64,000 bases of DNA, taken from positions 83,973 to 147,972 of the forward strand of contig NZ_AOMB01000003.1 in the NCBI RefSeq assembly GCF_000336675.1. Reading direction: 5' to 3'. Below are positions 34,434 to 42,551 of this stretch, in pieces. A program made the position numbers and the translations under genes. Within the stretch, counting starts at the first letter, position 1, and each line of letters begins with the position of its first letter. Source of the stretch: Halococcus hamelinensis 100A6. Its GTDB lineage: Archaea; Halobacteriota; Halobacteria; Halobacteriales; Halococcaceae. The notes under the pieces were generated by a model that saw nothing but the letters and a program-made list of their open reading frames with translations, was not told the origin of the DNA and did no database searches.

Positions 34434-35348
34434 TTAGCTCGTCGACCGTTCTCTTTCCATTATTTGTCGCGCGTTGACGGCCATCACCGGCATTTCGGCG
34501 TGTCTGATGACTCGTTCGGTGGTGCTTCCGAGGAGATAGCGATTGAGGCCCGTTCGGCCGGTCGTACCCATCGTGATGAGATCAACGTCGTTCTCGTCGG
34601 CGTATGCGAGCAGATCGCTCGCCGGCAGGCCCTCGTGGACACTCGTCGTCACATCGAGCCCTGCGTCCGCGGCGCGGTCGGCGATCGTCCCGGTGGCACG
34701 TTCACCCTCGGTTTCAAAACGCTTGACCAGCTCCGACGGTGCGGAGTAGTCCGGAGTGAATGTTATCGCTCCAACATCCACGACATTGACGGCATGAACG
34801 TGAGCCTTGGCCTGTTTCGCGATCTCGATGCCATGGTTGATGGCGGTGCTCGAGGCATCGCTGCCGTCGGTCGGGATCATAACCTCCTCGTAGCCCTTAG
34901 CGAGCTCGCTTTTCTCGACTGCTTTGACCGTTAGCACTGGACACGAAGCACGGCGTACGACGTGTTCGGTGATGCTGCCCATGACGTACCGACTGACTCC
35001 AGTCCGGCCATGCGTGCCCATCGCAATAAGGTCAATATCGTGCTTATCCACGTACTCGATAATCGCATCGGCGGGTTTTCCTCTGAGTACTGCGGTTCGC
35101 AGTGGCTCGATTTCCTCAAGGGTACCCTTTGTTGTCTCCATTGCCCGCTCATTTTCAGCCTCGATACGCTCGATGAATTGGCGATCGACGCCACCAGCGT
35201 CGAACATGCCACCGGCTGTTTGAACATCGGCGGCACTAACGAGATGGACTGTCGAATCAAACATCCGTGCGAGATAGCGAGCGTGTTCAGCGGCCCGAAT
35301 TGCGTGCTCACTGCCGTCGGTCGGAACGAGAATCGTATCGTACATCAT
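34434..35348 (-). CDS. Tandem UspA-domain protein
   Basis: The 304-residue protein has two Usp domains. Domain 1 starts TILVPTDGSEHAIRAAEHAR and has MGTHGRTGVSRYVMGSITEHVV. Domain 2 starts EVMIPTDGSDASSTAINHGI and has MGTTGRTGLNRYLLGSTTERVI. Domain 1 carries AGGMFDAGGVDRQFIERIEA, matching the insertion in domain 2 of the protein at 25099. ATG 35348 is the usual start; the open frame upstream to 35597 is rich in Lys, Arg and aromatics and is unlike a UspA. Confidence 0.9.
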   Translation of the reverse strand: MMYDTILVPTDGSEHAIRAAEHARYLARMFDSTVHLVSAADVQTAGGMFDAGGVDRQFIERIEAENERAMETTKGTLEEIEPLRTAVLRGKPADAIIEYVDKHDIDLIAMGTHGRTGVSRYVMGSITEHVVRRASCPVLTVKAVEKSELAKGYEEVMIPTDGSDASSTAINHGIEIAKQAKAHVHAVNVVDVGAITFTPDYSAPSELVKRFETEGERATGTIADRAADAGLDVTTSVHEGLPASDLLAYADENDVDLITMGTTGRTGLNRYLLGSTTERVIRHAEMPVMAVNARQIMERERSTS

Positions 35349-35515
35349 CCCATGAATCGGGCTGTTAGAGCATAAATTTGGTCGGTAGTTCCGGAGCACG
35401 GAGAATGGGCCTTTGAATTCATGTTTTGTTCGACCGTAGTGGCCAAGTCGCTTCGATTTGAAGCCAAAGAGAATTGGGTCGTTCATCGCATCATTCACGC
35501 CGTGAGTAAGAGATT

Positions 35516-36035
35516 TCACAAGTCTTGTTGAATAGATAGTGTGTTTGTGATAGTCCCAGATATCGGGGATCGTGAACTTCTCCAAAGTGGCAAACACTGA
35601 CCAAATTCAAGGAATCTATCTATTGCTTCAGTGAATCCGTCGGGATTCTCCATGTTCAACGTGTGGCTGGCATCTGATATCACGTATGCCTCTATATCTG
35701 GAATATGCTGTTCCAGCGTCTTCGCCTGACGGAACACTGAATCGCTCTCGAACTCTCCATTGAGCACCAGCGTCGGGACATATTGCCTCTAAGTTCACTA
35801 TCCTGAAGTCGTATATCGCTCCGAAAATCTTGTTATAATCTTCGATGGTGAACGCTGCCCTCTGCTCCAGAACGTACGACTGGACATACTCGTTACGACC
35901 AAACCAACTTTCACCTCGCGTAAACGTCGCCAGTCGAAATGCGAGATCAACCCACCACTTGGGGCCGAGTAAGCGAACAGTAACCATCATTGCCCATTTC
36001 GGGAAAAACACTGTCTGGATCGTAGCTGACAGTGG
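35516..36035 (-). pseudogene. Truncated, frameshifted alpha/beta hydrolase
   Basis: Two overlapping leftward frames make one protein. The first reads FFPKWAMMVTVRLLGPKWWV, then YVQSYVLEQRAAFTIEDYNK and IFGAIYDFR. The second picks up as LNGEFESDSVFRQAKTLEQH, then ISDASHTLNMENPDGFTEAI and DRFLEF. The latter is the typical alpha/beta hydrolase C-terminus with the catalytic His (SDASHTLNMENP). The nucleophile half is missing and there is a frameshift near 35780. The gene is inactive. Confidence 0.7.
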
Positions 36036-36185
36036 GATCTAACAATATGTTCTAATTTGTAAAATATTTGATTATTGATGGCAAATAGAACAGCCTGAAA
36101 TATAATGCTCTATTCCTAATTGGAGACAGATTGTTGGTCTGTTGGGCTTCCTATGTAGTACTTAAATTTGAGGAATATATTTACA

Positions 36186-36635
36186 TTACGGATCTATTGA
36201 TGGTGGGTCGTTCGACATTCGTACGGTAAGGACTGGAACGCTGGCGAGTCTGACGACACGCTCGGCCACGCTACCGATGAGATACCGTCTGATTCCACGC
36301 CGACCGTGGGTGCCCATGACGATCAAGTCGATATCGTGTTTGTCAGCGTATTCAAGAATCGCGATAGCGGGCGACCCTTCGAGAATAGTTGCTTCTATTG
36401 AACAGACTCCTGCTGCTTCCGCTTGGTCGACAGCCTCGTCGATTGCTTCTTGTCCTGCTTTCTCGAAGGCTGCGTATAGCCTTTCTAGGTCGACCTCGGT
36501 ATACGGTGGGTGAAGATCCACGACATGAATCACATGTAATGCGGAATCGTACGTCTTCGCGAGATCGACACCCTGTTTCGCTGCTAAGGTTGCACCCTCG
36601 CTCCCGTCGGTTGGTATCAAAATTCGAGTGTACAT
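36186..36635 (-). CDS. Single-domain UspA protein
   Basis: The 149-residue protein starts RILIPTDGSEGATLAAKQGV. The middle helix is LERLYAAFEKAGQEAIDEAV, and the nucleotide motif is MGTHGRRGIRRYLIGSVAERVV. The single cysteine (C100 region, AAGVCSIEA) is not in a motif. It is monocistronic with AT-rich flanks. Confidence 0.9.
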   Translation of the reverse strand: MYTRILIPTDGSEGATLAAKQGVDLAKTYDSALHVIHVVDLHPPYTEVDLERLYAAFEKAGQEAIDEAVDQAEAAGVCSIEATILEGSPAIAILEYADKHDIDLIVMGTHGRRGIRRYLIGSVAERVVRLASVPVLTVRMSNDPPSIDP

Positions 36636-36811
36636 ATTTGGACCACGATCAAATTATGGAAGTCAAACTATATGAATGGCCCGTTGGTATTTCTTTATTG
36701 CATTTGGGTGAGCTATCTCAGTCCGGAATTTATTCTCAAGAATAGCTCACAGGAATACTAGATGATGTTTTTTTTGGTGTTGAGACGGCTTCGATTACAG
36801 AGTAACGAGAA

Positions 36812-37045
36812 TTGGTTACAGAAATTCGCGGTCGTTTTAATTGGCAGAGCATAGCAGTTACTGGCCCAGTAAAAAGAGTAAATAGTAGTGGAGATCAATG
36901 GGAACATCTACTGAACACATTAGAGGACAATGGTTGGTTTATGAAAGCTTTTCAGCGATCTAATGCAATTGATTCTATCCATGGATGGGAGTTACAGATT
37001 GAAGAAATCAAGGGGCTAGAAAGAAAAGAAGGTGATTATGAATAG
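36812..37045 (+). CDS. Small AT-rich open frame of unknown function
   Basis: The 77-residue product (TTG start at 36812) contains NWQSIAVTGPVKRV, WEHLLNTLEDNGWFMKAFQR and WELQIEEIKGLERKEGD. Codons such as AGA, TTA and AAT are frequent, unlike the GC-rich host genes, so it is probably of foreign origin. It may be a C-terminal fragment. I do not recognise it. No ribosome site is evident. Confidence 0.3.
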   Translation: MVTEIRGRFNWQSIAVTGPVKRVNSSGDQWEHLLNTLEDNGWFMKAFQRSNAIDSIHGWELQIEEIKGLERKEGDYE

Positions 37046-37097
37046 TGATAACTATTTATAAAATATATGACTGAGCTGTCCGACTCAGAGGCGCTGT

Positions 37098-37184
37098 CTA
37101 ATTGAAAACCTCCTTGGCCGGCGTACGTCAACCGAGCGCTTGGTTCGGTCTATCGTAATTATAATACTGCTTGAACCGTCGCAG
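37098..37184 (-). pseudogene. C-terminal scrap of an integrase-core transposase
   Basis: Read leftward the DNA encodes LRRFKQYYNYDRPNQALG, a stop, then RTPAKEVFN and a stop. The (F)xxYYNxxRPxQALxxRTPxE pattern is the end of IS3/IS481-type DDE integrase transposases. An in-frame TGA interrupts it, and the sequence upstream is unrelated. Only about 28 codons remain. Confidence 0.65.
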
Positions 37185-37318
37185 TCAGCCCCGTGCGCTA
37201 GCCGGACTAGGGGTGAGGAAACGGTTATCAGGGCGGTCGAAGCTTATGAGACGAGAATCCCATAGCGCATAGGTGGGATGGATATCGACGACCGAGCACC
37301 GAATCACGAAACAGGTTC

Positions 37319-37765
37319 TTAGAGTTCGGTTTTCCCTTCCTTACGGGTCGTGAATTCGGTGGGTACGAGCCGATAGAATCCGAACGACACTTCCTTCGGG
37401 GGTTTTCCAAATATATCGATGAGCGGGATGTGGGTTCGTTCGAGCCCTTGGAGAGCTTCGATACCGGTCGACTCGTCGGTGGTTTCCTCCAATGCCCCTG
37501 TCGCGATAACACTGCGCCAGCCCGTCTCCACTTGGCCGTACGTGACGAACGAAACGACACGGCCAGCGAGGTCGCCTTTTACGCTGTCCGAACTAAGTGC
37601 CAATCGAAAGTAAAAGACCGACTCGGTCTGATCGTAACCGTACGAAACCGGTCTTGAATACGGCGCTGGCTCGTCCGTCGTGAGCGACAGCACACCGGTA
37701 CCGCTGGCACCGAGAAGTTCGTCTCGTTCGTTGGAATTCATCTCCTCAATATCGATGTCGTCCAT
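37319..37765 (-). CDS. PPOX-fold protein, copy 2
   Basis: The 148-residue split-barrel protein reads IEEMNSNERDELLGASGTGVL, then SRPVSYGYDQTESVFYFRLA, RVVSFVTYGQVETGWRSVIATGAL and LIDIFGKPPKEVSFGFYRLVP. It is a paralogue of the protein at 28541 with the same length and ending. It probably binds flavin, F420 or heme. The ATG at 37765 is the family start. It belongs to the UspA-rich island. Confidence 0.8.
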   Translation of the reverse strand: MDDIDIEEMNSNERDELLGASGTGVLSLTTDEPAPYSRPVSYGYDQTESVFYFRLALSSDSVKGDLAGRVVSFVTYGQVETGWRSVIATGALEETTDESTGIEALQGLERTHIPLIDIFGKPPKEVSFGFYRLVPTEFTTRKEGKTEL

Positions 37766-37842
37766 ATAGTGATCACGACACGGATCAATAAAACTCCATC
37801 TTTGGAGAAGGAGCGCTCTCAAACCGAATGCTTCTCCCGCAC

Positions 37843-38073
37843 TCAAGACGATGAGAACAGCAACTCTGCTTCAAACTCCCCAATCACATCGTTGAGCCCG
37901 TCGGCTATCACCATTGTGTGAACATCGGCCGAGATTGTTCGTTCTTCGTTCTGTTCGTCAAACCGGACGACTATTCCAATTTGCTGTTTTTCTGTGACGA
38001 CTAGCTTGCCGACATCTTCTTGCTTGATGGAGGAATAGAGTGAGTAAATGTACAACCGGATCCTGCTTGCCAC
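37843..38073 (-). CDS. Small protein overlapping a UspA start on the opposite strand
   Basis: A 76-residue frame whose second half has coding character: VVTEKQQIGIVVRFDEQNEE, RTISADVHTMVIADGLNDVI, GEFEAELLFSSS. The first 20 residues are weak, and its first 26 bases overlap the divergent UspA gene. The gene may therefore be 5'-truncated by the arrival of the UspA. There is no recognised domain. It could be a relic. Confidence 0.35.
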   Translation of the reverse strand: MASRIRLYIYSLYSSIKQEDVGKLVVTEKQQIGIVVRFDEQNEERTISADVHTMVIADGLNDVIGEFEAELLFSSS

Positions 38074-38503
38074 CGATGGAACGATCGCATCGGCGAATGC
38101 CGAATCCCATGCTATAGACCTTGCAGCGACTCACGATGCCGACCTGTACGTGCTTTACGTTGTCGACGAGAGCGTCTATACAGCATACAGCGGCGACGAG
38201 TACGTCAATGAGGCGGAAGGACCGGAGCATGGCCTCACGGAACACGGGCAGGAGACGCTCGATAGGGTACACGCTGTCGCAAACGACAATGGCGTCGAGT
38301 TCGTCGAGACGCTCAGACACGGTGGGCCAGTCAAAACCATCATCGAATACGGCGATGACCAAGACGTAGATCTAATCGTTCTCGGAACGAAACATCGTTC
38401 GGCGGAGTACCGCGCGCTCCTCGGCAGCGTCACCGACCGCGTGCTCAGGTTGACGGCTCGACCGACACTTGTAATTAAAACTGAAGCTGATAGCAGAGAA
38501 TAG
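38048..38503 (+). CDS. Single-domain UspA protein
   Basis: The 151-residue protein starts MYNRILLATDGTIASANAES, with VVDESVYTAYSGDEYVNEAE and a nucleotide loop GTKHRSAEYRALLGSVTDRVL. The glycine of MGxHG is replaced (LGTKHRS), as in the VVDESVY subfamily shared with 33954. It overlaps the small leftward frame by 26 bases at its 5' end. A P-type ATPase scrap follows 60 bases downstream. Confidence 0.88.
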   Translation: MYNRILLATDGTIASANAESHAIDLAATHDADLYVLYVVDESVYTAYSGDEYVNEAEGPEHGLTEHGQETLDRVHAVANDNGVEFVETLRHGGPVKTIIEYGDDQDVDLIVLGTKHRSAEYRALLGSVTDRVLRLTARPTLVIKTEADSRE

Positions 38504-38561
38504 AATCCCAGTGGGAGTCAGAAATGGCAGCGAACATCGATACGACCTTTTTCGGGCGTAA

Positions 38562-38804
38562 CTCGGCGTCGCGATGGGCGGCGCAGGGACCGACGTCGCC
38601 CTCGACACTGCCAACGTAGTGCTGATGGGCGACGACCTCAGCAAGATCCCCTACGTTCTCGGCCTCGGACGCAAGACCCGCCGAACGCTCACTATCAATC
38701 TCGCCATCGCCTTCGGCGCGGGTATGAGCACGCTTGTGATCGGATTAGTATCGTCCCAAGCCTCTCTGAGAGAGATCTCTCCTTGGGTCAATACGCTGCT
38801 CTAG
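38562..38804 (+). pseudogene. C-terminal fragment of a heavy-metal P-type ATPase
   Basis: The frame reads LGVAMGGAGTDVALDTANVV, then LMGDDLSKIPYVLGLGRKTR and RTLTINLAIAFGAG. This is the end of the phosphorylation domain (GGAGTDVAL, equivalent to GxGTDVA) and the seventh membrane helix of ZntA/CopA-type pumps. After about 38720 the sequence diverges from the family. Everything upstream (A, P and N domains) is absent. A deletion relic. Confidence 0.8.
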
Positions 38805-38909
38805 TCCGAGTGATTGGAAGTGTCGCCTTCGTCGGTATCGGTCTCTACGTTACGTGGTACACCCTGCGGTCATTTGGATTCATATCAGTCGGTTCATCTC
38901 TGGGTTAAC
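38748..38909 (+). pseudogene. Membrane-protein tail fragment
   Basis: In another frame the next stretch reads DRISIVPSLSERDLSLGQYA, then ALVRVIGSVAFVGIGLYVTW and YTLRSFGFISVGSSLG, then stop. One clear membrane helix lies near a C-terminus. There is no start codon in context, and it abuts the ATPase relic, so it is probably the surviving end of a second deleted gene. Family unknown. Confidence 0.4.
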
Positions 38910-38979
38910 AGCGTGTCTATAGTACGTTTCGCTACTATATTCGGATGGGTCACAAAGAGACTGAGTGCCTCTATTTGGC

Positions 38980-39750
38980 TCACTCAATATCATCCCAAGC
39001 ACCGACATCGCTTCGGCGGAGTTCACCCGTGGCCTGCCAGACACGTGGCCGAAATGTGATCCCAGCGAGGAGCGCATAGAACCCTCCGATGAAGGTAATC
39101 ACAATCCAGCCTGGTAGCATGCCGATTGCGGCGCTTGCAGGCCAATTCTGCCCCCCTGAGATGAAGTGAATTCGGACCAGCCAGGCTACGAGTAGTACCG
39201 TAACTAAGGGAAGGTATACTCGGCGAAGCCGATGTGCAATTGCTTCCTCATAGGAGATTTTCGTCCGGGGTACCCGATAGTCACGTGAGAGTCGCGGACG
39301 CCAATCCGGGTCTTCAATCCCCTGCGATGGGTCGAGCGAGTATGCGAACACATTCCGCTGGAGGATTCGAACTCGAGAGCGCCACATATCGTATCCCCGA
39401 TAGCGACGGGCCTCAATGATGAGGAAGACCGTCACCATCACAACACCCACGAGAATAAGGTAGTGTGGCTGATCCGAACCCGAGAACGCATACGTAAGAA
39501 TGGCTGCAATGAGCGTTACCGCCCAATTTGAGGTTCGATCGAGACGCTCACGCCAGAGCTTCATCCGGTGGATCTCACCTCGATAGAGGTGTGCCATCGC
39601 CGATCCAGGTGCACTCGACTCCTCAAAGAATCCTCGGCCCATCGTCCGGGCCTCTTCACTTACTGCATCAAATGAGGTATCCTGGTCATATTCATTCTCC
39701 TCTGAGTTTGAGTCACCGTCTTCTCTTGAATTTGATTGCGAGTCACTCAT
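38980..39750 (-). CDS. DUF2270 family membrane protein
   Basis: The 256-residue protein has a Ser/Glu/Asp-rich N-terminus (about 1-35) followed by AMAHLYRGEIHRMKLWRERL and DRTSNWAVTLIAAILTYAF. There are four hydrophobic segments in two pairs, with a cytoplasmic loop IEARRYRGYDMWRSRVRILQRN between them. The HLYRGE...W..RLD.TTNWAV pattern identifies DUF2270. Function is unknown. ATG 39750 is the family-like start; 39768 is possible. Confidence 0.85.
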   Translation of the reverse strand: MSDSQSNSREDGDSNSEENEYDQDTSFDAVSEEARTMGRGFFEESSAPGSAMAHLYRGEIHRMKLWRERLDRTSNWAVTLIAAILTYAFSGSDQPHYLILVGVVMVTVFLIIEARRYRGYDMWRSRVRILQRNVFAYSLDPSQGIEDPDWRPRLSRDYRVPRTKISYEEAIAHRLRRVYLPLVTVLLVAWLVRIHFISGGQNWPASAAIGMLPGWIVITFIGGFYALLAGITFRPRVWQATGELRRSDVGAWDDIE

Positions 39751-39832
39751 CAGATGTGAGAATTTCATATGAGGCTTCTTCTGTGGGTATGTTATTCGCG
39801 TAAGTTGTCATTTAATGCCTTCTATGGTAGTA

Positions 39833-40219
39833 TTATAGCGAGTCAAGAACGCGCTCGAATCGGTCCGAAACATCCATCGCTATCGAGCTAAGATTTGAAT
39901 TGTCAGTAACTCCAATGAGCTGATTCGGGTCGATCGCACTCACGATAACCTGCTTATCGTCTTTTTCGTAGACAATGACATTACATGGAAGAAGTGCCCC
40001 GAGTTCAGGCTCCTCTTCAAGGCCCTGGTAAGCTAGTTCGGGGTTGCATGCTCCGAGGATCCGATACTGGCGGAATTCCTCATTGAGCTTCTCCGCGAAT
40101 GTCGCCTGCACATCAATGTCACAGAGAACGCCAAACCCTTCGTTTTCGAGCGCGCTGATCGTCTGTTCGATGACGTCGTTGAACTGTCCGTCTACCTGTT
40201 TCTGCGTTGTGTAACTCAT
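39833..40219 (-). CDS. DUF302 family protein
   Basis: The 128-residue protein reads VIEQTISALENEGFGVLCDIDVQAT, then YRILGACNPELAYQGLEEEPELGALLPCNVIVYE. The ILGACNP...LLPCNV segment with two conserved cysteines is the DUF302 hallmark. These proteins often accompany sulfur-oxidation genes and may bind small sulfur species or redox cofactors. It lies 42 bases after the DsrE-like gene and completes the leftward sulfur operon. Confidence 0.88.
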   Translation of the reverse strand: MSYTTQKQVDGQFNDVIEQTISALENEGFGVLCDIDVQATFAEKLNEEFRQYRILGACNPELAYQGLEEEPELGALLPCNVIVYEKDDKQVIVSAIDPNQLIGVTDNSNLSSIAMDVSDRFERVLDSL

Positions 40220-40261
40220 GGCAATTGGGTCTTGGTCGTGTATCTGTTCGGTGAGTGGAAC

Positions 40262-40870
40262 TCAGACGAGTAGTTGGACATCGGCGCTGGCCATACGCTG
40301 GAGCGCCGTTGCAGCGCCGACACCGGTTTCGACCCCGTCATAGAACTCCTCTTCGTCGTAATCCATGAGGTCGATAGTCATCTGACAGGCCTGTAGGTCG
40401 ACACCCTGGTCAATCGAGACATCGATGAGCTCTTCGATGGTCGCTGTTCCGTTGTCGGCAATTTTCCTGTTCATCATCTTCGTCGCCATTGAGTCCATCC
40501 CTGGGAGCGATGCGATAGCGTTCGGTACTGGCATGCTGGGATTCCCCACCGCTGAGAGTTTGAGGTTCTTCGACTTTTCCTCATGGAGAATATCCAGCCC
40601 CCAGAACGTATGGAACACTGTGACATCCCAACCGAAGGCAGCGGCCGTCGAGGCGAGGATGAGTGGCGGATACGCCATATCCAGCGTTCCCTTCGTCGAC
40701 ACGATTACCATCGACGTCTCATCGTCAGCGATGTCAGCTTTGACGTCCGCGAGTTCTTCCCGTAGCTCTTGGACCTCTGTAGCGAGTTCTGCCGCGGACA
40801 AGTCTTCAGGCGCGTCAACCGGCTCAGCTGTTTCCTGATTATCCGAAGTTTCCGATATATCCGTACTCAT
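40262..40870 (-). CDS. DsrE/DsrF/DrsH-like sulfur-relay protein
   Basis: The 202-residue protein has a predicted coiled coil (about 24-46) and then a DsrE-like alpha/beta domain: MVIVSTKGTLDMAYPPLILASTAAAFGWDVTVF and FWGLDILHEEKSKNLKLSAVGNP. The only cysteine, C162 in LQACQMTIDLM, is the expected persulfide-carrying residue. This is the DsrE2-type family, sometimes called peroxiredoxin-like, that passes sulfane sulfur to TusA. It overlaps tusA by 4 bases. Confidence 0.88.
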   Translation of the reverse strand: MSTDISETSDNQETAEPVDAPEDLSAAELATEVQELREELADVKADIADDETSMVIVSTKGTLDMAYPPLILASTAAAFGWDVTVFHTFWGLDILHEEKSKNLKLSAVGNPSMPVPNAIASLPGMDSMATKMMNRKIADNGTATIEELIDVSIDQGVDLQACQMTIDLMDYDEEEFYDGVETGVGAATALQRMASADVQLLV

Positions 40871-41112
40871 TCTGTTTTGCGCGCGTAGTGTTTGAAGACG
40901 TCCCCGTCTTCGACCTGCTCGAGGAGTTCGACACCTTCGGTCGTCTCTGCCCAGCCGGCGATGTCGCTCATGCTCCCGGAATCAGTAGCGAGCACCTCCA
41001 GCACCTCGCCTTCTTTCAGGTCATCGATAGCGCCTTTCGTCTTTACGACAGGCATTGGACACGATTCGCCTTTCACGTCGAGAGTTTCGGAGACAGTGTA
41101 TTCCGTATTCAT
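40867..41112 (-). CDS. tusA: TusA-family sulfur carrier
   Basis: The 81-residue protein reads ETLDVKGESCPMPVVKTKGAIDDL, with C18 of the CPxP motif as the persulfide-bearing residue. VLEVLATDSGSMSDIAGWAETT follows. It is the first gene of the leftward tusA-dsrE-DUF302 operon. In sulfur oxidisers TusA accepts sulfur from DsrE and rhodaneses and hands it to an oxidising system. It is divergent from the rhodanese-lactamase gene, with a 230-base shared control region. Confidence 0.92.
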   Translation of the reverse strand: MNTEYTVSETLDVKGESCPMPVVKTKGAIDDLKEGEVLEVLATDSGSMSDIAGWAETTEGVELLEQVEDGDVFKHYARKTE

Positions 41113-41144
41113 TCTGAATTAGCCCGTTTTGTAGTGGGCTCACT

Positions 41145-41158
41145 CCACAATATTACTG
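41145..41158 (-). promoter_or_regulatory. Promoter element of the tusA operon
   Basis: On the transcribed strand CAGTAATATTGTGG lies about 33-46 nt before the tusA ATG. The first 11 bases, CAGTAATATTG, nearly repeat the sequence CAGTAATTTTG at the palindrome facing the divergent operon. It may be a TATA element with part of a shared operator. Confidence 0.35.
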
Positions 41159-41283
41159 GGTGACTGAAAAGTGTGTCGATTCTTGGGTAATCAGCGCACT
41201 ATTCTAAGAGAGAATTAAGGCATAGATCGTCTTTAGGTTGACTTCACGCGTATCTGAACACATGTATCGGTAGCTGTATTGCA

Positions 41284-41298
41284 GTAATTTTGAATTAC
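41284..41298 (+). promoter_or_regulatory. Palindrome before the rhodanese-lactamase operon
   Basis: GTAATT, 3 bases, AATTAC: a perfect dyad of 6+6. The TATA-like CTTATAC follows at 41310-41316, about 27-33 nt before the ATG at 41343. A factor bound here would sit just upstream of TFB/TBP, so it could activate or repress the sulfur operon. Confidence 0.5.
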
Positions 41299-41342
41299 TA
41301 TGCGAACCCTTATACGAAAGGATGGGATATTGGGAGGTACAG

Positions 41343-42527
41343 ATGGACGCTCCGGAATCGAACACGGAAGTAGAATCGATCCCACCTGAAGAAGTCAAGC
41401 AACGCATCGATAACGGCGAGCACGTCGATATCCTCGATGCGCGTGCCGAAAGCGAGTTTGAGGAGTGGCAAATAGACGGTGATAACGTCGAAATCGTCAA
41501 TATTCCCTACTTCGAACTGCTTGAGGGAGTCAGCGACGAACAACTCGAGCGCATTCCAAAAGGCGATCCAACCATCGTTGTCTGCGCGAAGGGTGGCTCA
41601 AGCGAGTACGTCGCTGGTCAACTTCTTGAGGAAGGAGTGAACGCCGCGAACCTTGGAGCTGGCATGAAGGGTTGGGCGCGGATCTACGAGTATCGCGAGC
41701 TCGAGGTTGATACCGAGGCAACGGTTGCCCAGTATCAACGTCCCTCCAGTGGTTGTCTGGCGTATATGGTCGTCAGTGACGGCGAGGCTGCCGTCATCGA
41801 TCCTCTGCGAGCGTTTGTCGATGACTACATTGCTGACGCGCGAGCGATGGGTGCGGAGATTAGATATGCGGTCGACACTCATATCCACGCTGATCACGTT
41901 AGCGGCGTTCGCGAACTCGCTGCCGAGACAGGCGCACGTGTTGTCCTCCCTGAACCCGCAGTTGAGCGTGGTATTGAGTACGATATTGACTACCAGACGG
42001 TCACCGATGGTGACGCGCTCTCGGTCGGTGCTATCGAGGTTGACGTGCTCCATACCCCCGGTCACACGTCGGGTATGACCTCTTACCTTGTCGATGACGC
42101 TGTGCTCCTCACCGGCGACGGGCTCTTCACCGAGAGTGTAGCACGGCCGGACCTCGAAGGCGCTAATAACGAAGCGGCTCGCGAGGCTGCGGCGGAGTTG
42201 TACGATACTCTTCAGTCGAAGATCCTTGGATTGAACGAAGATGTGCTGATCGCCCCAGCGCATTTCAGTGATGCCGCAACACCGCTGGAAGACGGCACCT
42301 ACGCCGCTCGGCTCGGCGACTTGAAGACTCGAATGGATGCGCTGTCGATGGGGCGAGATGAGTTCGTCGAGTTTATCCTCTCGGACATGCCACCGCGCCC
42401 CTCGAATTATGAAGAGATCATCGGTACGAATCTCGGTCAGCAGGCGACCGATGACGAGGAGGCATTCGAACTCGAACTCGGGCCGAACAACTGTGCCGCC
42501 AGCAGCGACGCAATGACGAGTAACTAA
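41343..42527 (+). CDS. Rhodanese-metallo-beta-lactamase fusion (persulfide dioxygenase-like), copy 1
   Basis: The 394-residue fusion has a rhodanese domain at about 10-120 with catalytic C81 in VVCAKGGSS. The ETHE1-type metallo-hydrolase follows at about 128-370: metal ligands THIHADH (H180, H182, D184, H185), H241 in TPGHTSG, D259 in LTGDG and H307 in PAHFSD. Such enzymes oxidise glutathione- or protein-bound persulfide to sulfite, and the rhodanese supplies or shuttles the sulfur. The C-terminus ELELGPNNCAA recurs in copy 2. ATG 41343 is preferred over 41322. It is first in a rightward operon. Confidence 0.9.
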   Translation: MDAPESNTEVESIPPEEVKQRIDNGEHVDILDARAESEFEEWQIDGDNVEIVNIPYFELLEGVSDEQLERIPKGDPTIVVCAKGGSSEYVAGQLLEEGVNAANLGAGMKGWARIYEYRELEVDTEATVAQYQRPSSGCLAYMVVSDGEAAVIDPLRAFVDDYIADARAMGAEIRYAVDTHIHADHVSGVRELAAETGARVVLPEPAVERGIEYDIDYQTVTDGDALSVGAIEVDVLHTPGHTSGMTSYLVDDAVLLTGDGLFTESVARPDLEGANNEAAREAAAELYDTLQSKILGLNEDVLIAPAHFSDAATPLEDGTYAARLGDLKTRMDALSMGRDEFVEFILSDMPPRPSNYEEIIGTNLGQQATDDEEAFELELGPNNCAASSDAMTSN

Positions 42528-42551
42528 TGACGGAGTTTTTGAACTAAGCAA

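Noticed and set aside
38562..38804. A functional small membrane protein
   Set aside because: The frame matches the interior of P-type ATPases from its first codon and then diverges, which fits a deletion relic better.
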